DNA from: Saprospira sp. CCB-QB6
GTDB taxonomy: Bacteria; Bacteroidota; Bacteroidia; Chitinophagales; Saprospiraceae
Assembly (NCBI RefSeq): GCF_028464065.1
Contig: NZ_CP116808.1
Coordinates: 3,563,501 to 3,627,500 of the forward strand
Length of the DNA: 64,000 bases
Direction: 5' to 3'
This document shows positions 60,747 through 64,000 of the stretch, piece after piece. The notes under the pieces were generated by a model. It was not told where the DNA came from. It saw only the letters and a list, made by a program, of their open reading frames with translations, and did no database searches. Positions within the stretch are counted from its first letter, which is position 1; every line of letters starts with the position of its first letter. The position numbers were made by a program, and so were the translations under genes.

Positions 60747-62246
60747 ATGAGCTACCAAAAATATAAGGCCGCCTTGCAAGAAATCAAGGACCTGCAAGCT
60801 GCCCAAGCCGTTTTGCATTGGGATATGGAAACCTTTATGCCCGCTAAGGGCCTGCAACAACGCAGCCGACAATTAGCCAGCCTTGGCCGCTTGGCCCAAG
60901 AAAAGGCTCAAGCCCCCGAATTAGGCGAACTCCTACAAAATTTATTGGCCCAAAAAGAACAGTTTAGCCCCGCAGAACAGCGCAATCTAGAACTCTCTTG
61001 GGAGGATTATCAAGAGGCGCAGAAATTAAGCCCCCAATTTGTCGAGCAACTCTCTTTGCTGACCTCTAAAGCCCAAGCCGCCTGGCAAAAGGCCCGCCAA
61101 GCCAAGGATTTTTCTCTCTTTGCCCAACCCCTGAGCGAACTGCTGGCCGCCAAAAGAGAAGAGGCCAAAATCCGCGCAAAAGCAGGACAAGGCCATCTCT
61201 ACGATAGCCTTTTACGCAGCTATGAAAAGGAGGCGACCGTGGCCCGCTTAGATCCCATTTTCGAACAGCTAAGCAGCGGTATTCGCCAGCTTTTGGCCAA
61301 GATTGCCGCCCAGGGAACCCCACCCCAAAAAGAGTTTTTAAACCACCGCTTTCCCGCCGACCAACAATGGGCTTTTAGCCTCGAATTGCTCGAGCAGATG
61401 GGCTACGACTTTGAAGCAGGCCGACAAGATGCTTCTACCCACCCTTTTACCACTTCTTTTGGGACCGAGGATGTCCGCATTACCAGCCGCATTGATGAGG
61501 AGGACCTGATGTCTTGCCTCGGCAGCTCGATCCATGAAGGTGGCCACGCCCTCTATGAACAAGGCCTATTGAGCTCGGAATATGGCCTGCCCCTAGGCGA
61601 AGCCGTTTCGCTCTCTATTCACGAGTCGCAATCTCGCCTTTGGGAGCAAAATGTGGCGGGCTCTGATGTCTATTGGCAACATAATTTTAGCCGCCTCCAA
61701 AGCCTGTTCCCCTCCCAATTGTCTGGCGTAAAGGTCCAAGATTTTTATCGAGCGATCAATTACCTGGCGCCCAATTTTATCCGCACCGAGGCCGATGAGG
61801 TCCACTATCATTTGCATGTGGGCATCCGCTACCAACTGGAAAAACAACTGATTGGCGGAGAACTAGAGGTGGACCAATTGGAGGAGGCTTGGAATGAGGC
61901 CTATGAACGAGAACTGGGCATCCGTCCCGATAATCCCCAATTGGGCGTTTTACAAGATATTCACTGGTCGGCTGGACTCTGGGGCTATTTCCCCACCTAT
62001 AGCCTCGGCAGCCTTTACGCTAGCCAGTTTTTTGCGGCCGCTCAATCGGCTATGCCCGAACTCAAAAGCCAGATTGCCAGAGGCGAATTGCTGCCCCTAC
62101 GCGAATGGTTGCGCAAAGAAATTCATGAAAAGGGCCGCCACTATAGCTCCGAAACCCTTTGCCAACAGCTAACGGGCCAAGGCCTTTCCGTCGATTTTTT
62201 CTTGGCGTATCTAGAAGAGAAGTACCGCAAAATTTACAATTTTTAA
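60747..62246 (+). CDS. M32 carboxypeptidase (Taq type)
   Basis: A 499-residue cytoplasmic metallopeptidase that removes C-terminal residues. The zinc site is H263-E264-G-G-H267 with the downstream Glu in IHESQSRLWE; further M32 signatures are HPFTTSFGTEDVRITSR and IRTEADEVHYHLH. Length fits the family. The FAD oxidoreductase gene follows after 3 bp, so the two are cotranscribed. Confidence 0.95.
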   Translation: MSYQKYKAALQEIKDLQAAQAVLHWDMETFMPAKGLQQRSRQLASLGRLAQEKAQAPELGELLQNLLAQKEQFSPAEQRNLELSWEDYQEAQKLSPQFVEQLSLLTSKAQAAWQKARQAKDFSLFAQPLSELLAAKREEAKIRAKAGQGHLYDSLLRSYEKEATVARLDPIFEQLSSGIRQLLAKIAAQGTPPQKEFLNHRFPADQQWAFSLELLEQMGYDFEAGRQDASTHPFTTSFGTEDVRITSRIDEEDLMSCLGSSIHEGGHALYEQGLLSSEYGLPLGEAVSLSIHESQSRLWEQNVAGSDVYWQHNFSRLQSLFPSQLSGVKVQDFYRAINYLAPNFIRTEADEVHYHLHVGIRYQLEKQLIGGELEVDQLEEAWNEAYERELGIRPDNPQLGVLQDIHWSAGLWGYFPTYSLGSLYASQFFAAAQSAMPELKSQIARGELLPLREWLRKEIHEKGRHYSSETLCQQLTGQGLSVDFFLAYLEEKYRKIYNF

Positions 62247-62249
62247 GCT

Positions 62250-63317
62250 ATGCCACAGCTAGATTATTTGATTCTGGGCCAAGGCTTAGCGGGTAGCCTT
62301 TTGGCAGATCGCCTCTGGCAGGCTGGCCAAAAGGTGGCCCTAATCGATCAGGGCCATCAACAGGCTTCTTCCCAATTGGCGGCGGGAATCATGAACCCCA
62401 TCGCTGGCCGATGGTTTACCAAAAGCTGGCGAATGGAGACCCTTTTGCCGCTGGCTTTTGCCTATTATCGAGAGCTGGAAGAGCGCCTAGACTGCCCCTT
62501 ATTAGAAGAAAAAGCGGTGGCCATGCTTTTCCGCCTGCCCGAAATTGTCAATAACTGGATGGCCCGATCTACGGACCCCAATCTGAAGTTGTTTATCTCC
62601 CCCGACTTTGACCAAGCCGCCTATGAACGCAGCTTTGGCGCCCTAGCTGGCGGGGTAGAGTTCTCGCCAGCAGGCCGCCTCAATCTGCCTTTGTTCATTG
62701 AACGCTACCGAAGCTATTGGCAGGAGCAGGGACAGCTTTTGCTAGAGGAAGCCTTTGATTTTGAGGCCCTAGAATTACTAGAAAATGGGGTAGCCTATAA
62801 GTCCCTACAAGCCAAGGCCATCATTTTCTGCGAGGGCGCTCAGGTGCTGCAGAACCCCTATTTTAATGCCCTGCCCTTTAATCCCGCCAAGGGGGAGGTC
62901 CTCTTTGTCGAAATCCTCGATTATCCCTTTGATGGGAAGATGGTCAAGGATGGGGTGTTTATTATCCCGCTGGGCGATCAGCTGTATTGGGTGGGCAGCA
63001 CCTACGAGCACGAATATGAGTCTTTGGCGCCCACCGATACCGAGAAATACCGCCTGCTGGGGCAGCTAGAGCAGTTGCTGGAGGGCCATTCTTTTAAGTT
63101 GCTGGATCATCAGGCTTCCGCCCGCCCCATACAACGCAAGCGCCGCCCCATTTTGGGCGCCCATCCCAAGCATCCGCAATTGTATATTCTCAATGGCTTG
63201 GGGGCCAAGGGCAGCTATCTGGCGCCTTATTGCTCGGCCCAATTGAGAGATCATTTGCTGCAACAACAGCCTTTGGAAGCTGAATTGGATATTGCCGATT
63301 ATCTAGATTATTTTTAG
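62250..63317 (+). CDS. FAD-dependent oxidoreductase (DAO family)
   Basis: A 355-residue enzyme of the D-amino-acid oxidase / glycine oxidase type. Dinucleotide motif G10-x-G12-x2-G15 (LILGQGLAGSLLADRL) and the C-terminal block LYILNGLGAKGSYLAPYC are visible. It probably oxidises an amine or hydroxy acid; substrate unknown. 3 bp behind the peptidase gene, which might supply amino acids (inference). Confidence 0.88.
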   Translation: MPQLDYLILGQGLAGSLLADRLWQAGQKVALIDQGHQQASSQLAAGIMNPIAGRWFTKSWRMETLLPLAFAYYRELEERLDCPLLEEKAVAMLFRLPEIVNNWMARSTDPNLKLFISPDFDQAAYERSFGALAGGVEFSPAGRLNLPLFIERYRSYWQEQGQLLLEEAFDFEALELLENGVAYKSLQAKAIIFCEGAQVLQNPYFNALPFNPAKGEVLFVEILDYPFDGKMVKDGVFIIPLGDQLYWVGSTYEHEYESLAPTDTEKYRLLGQLEQLLEGHSFKLLDHQASARPIQRKRRPILGAHPKHPQLYILNGLGAKGSYLAPYCSAQLRDHLLQQQPLEAELDIADYLDYF

Positions 63318-63323
63318 GACTTG

Positions 63324-63490
63324 GGGCCCGCGGCCGCCCTTCAATTTGGGGCGGCCGCCGCTATGCTGCGGGGCTCGCTATTCGCTCGGCCCTGCGGCGG
63401 CTGCGCCGCCTGGGTCTGGCCTGACGGCCACCCACTCCGCAGCGCTGGGCCAACGGCCCTGACGGGCCCAAGGGGGCTGCGCCCCCCTTG
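63324..63490 (-). repeat. multi-stem repeat copy 23 (type C)
   Basis: Ends GGCCC/GGGCC; long CGGCCGCC stem at the gene-facing end as in copy 16. P2 is TGGCC-GTCA-GGCCA and P3 is GGCGGC-GCA-GCCGCC. Begins 7 bp after the oxidoreductase stop and extends in GGGCC/GGGGGC hairpins to about 63490. Confidence 0.9.
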
Positions 63491-63529
63491 CCGCTGAGGC
63501 CCAATTGTTTAGCCAAATAAATCAAAGAA

Positions 63530-64000
63530 ATGAAGAAGAAAGATTGGAAAAAGGTAAAGCTGGGGGAGGTTTGTGAGATAACATCAGGAGGAGCATTTCC
63601 ATCAAAACAATTTAATAAAGAAGGCGAAGGGTTACCCTTAATTAGAATCCGTGATGTAAAAAGAGGTTTTTCAGAGACTTATTTTGATGGAGACTATAAA
63701 GACAAATATCTTATTCAAAATGGAGATGCTCTTATCTCTATGGATGGAGAGTTTATTATTGCTAAGTGGAAAGGTGGAACGGCTCTTTTAAATCAACGGG
63801 TTTGCAAGATAACCATTTCAGAAAATGCCTTAGACAAACTAGATAGCAGTTACTTATATCGTTTTTTACCACAACAGCTCAAAAAAATAGAGGATGTAAC
63901 TCCATTTGTTACGGTTAAACATCTATCAGTAAAAACTATTAACGAAATCCAAATCCCCCTCCCCCCCTTATCAGCGCAAAAGGCCATAGCGGCCCAGCTC
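63530..64000 (+). CDS. hsdS: type I restriction-modification specificity subunit, partial
   Basis: The reading frame from ATG 63530 is open to the window end (157 codons). It starts MKKKDWKKVKLGEVCEITSG, the usual HsdS opening, then IRIRDVKRGFSETY, GDALISMDGEFIIAKWKGG and the conserved region TINEIQIPLPPLSAQKAIAA. So this is the first target-recognition domain and the start of the central spacer helix of HsdS, which decides the DNA sequence recognised by the HsdMS/HsdR complex. The gene is AT-rich relative to its neighbours. The codons for PLPPL include a run of seven C (about 63961-63967). Confidence 0.88.
   Translation, partial: MKKKDWKKVKLGEVCEITSGGAFPSKQFNKEGEGLPLIRIRDVKRGFSETYFDGDYKDKYLIQNGDALISMDGEFIIAKWKGGTALLNQRVCKITISENALDKLDSSYLYRFLPQQLKKIEDVTPFVTVKHLSVKTINEIQIPLPPLSAQKAIAAQL

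Noticed and set aside
421-63490. Multi-stem repeats as ordinary rho-independent terminators
   Set aside because: Separate canonical terminators lie beside many copies (for example 36136, 42239, 46981), the repeats also stand before start codons, and they are multi-hairpin with conserved non-paired segments.

Overview
The window looks like chromosomal DNA of a Bacteroidota member, most like Saprospira-type bacteria (my inference from gene content; no search was run). Supporting signs are the nusB / OmpA-like / DUF1573 / yajC / ybbR gene order, a TonB receptor with a carboxypeptidase-regulatory-like N-terminus, a membrane-anchored LytTR protein, many short lipoproteins, a DUF4296 protein, and promoter-like TAnnTTTG boxes. 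I saw no rRNA, tRNA or CRISPR array.

Layout: 1-5640 is an accessory island between two near-identical ~550 bp direct repeats. It holds a lipoprotein gene broken by an in-frame TGA, AT-rich orphan genes and an intact IS903-type insertion sequence with 18 bp inverted repeats and a 9 bp target duplication. 5645-12490 (minus) carries PBP2 (mrdA), a diadenylate cyclase (cdaA), a MORN-repeat protein and a two-domain Clp-like AAA+ protein whose first domain looks inactive. 13352-17426 is a TolC/HlyD/ABC-2 export operon converging on a Crp/Fnr regulator. 18412-29000 holds SbcC, a YD-like protein, a serine hydrolase, a LytTR regulator, small enzymes and an IscA-type protein. 29321-42059 holds an AsmA-like protein, a haem-binding protein, superoxide dismutase, envelope proteins and a TonB receptor. 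43167-45780 is a sulfide-oxidation operon: two rhodaneses, a small membrane protein, thioredoxin and type II sulfide:quinone oxidoreductase. After it come a class D beta-lactamase, prmA, an acyltransferase operon, the ybbR-yajC-DUF1573-ompA-nusB block, YceI, a REP-associated tyrosine transposase with its hairpins, an M32 carboxypeptidase with an FAD oxidoreductase, and the start of a type I restriction specificity gene.

The most striking content is non-coding. I count 23 copies of a 115-240 bp GC-rich multi-stem repeat, about one per 2.8 kb. Each copy has two near-invariant segments (AGACC and GGGCCGAGCGANCAGCGAGC) separated by hairpins whose sequences differ between copies while base pairing is kept. 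The two ends also stay complementary (GGCCT/AGGCC, GGCTG/CAGCC, GGCCC/GGGCC). One end, GGGGC next to a T/A tract, faces the nearer gene in nearly every copy. Pairs of copies in opposite orientation bracket arrays of a second hairpin family with the inner core GGTTTCAACC. In the annotation, 'type A/B/C' refers to the three kinds of end pairs, P1 to the closing stem, P2 and P3 to the variable stems, and '+' to copies that read GGCC...GGCCCC-A-tract on the + strand.
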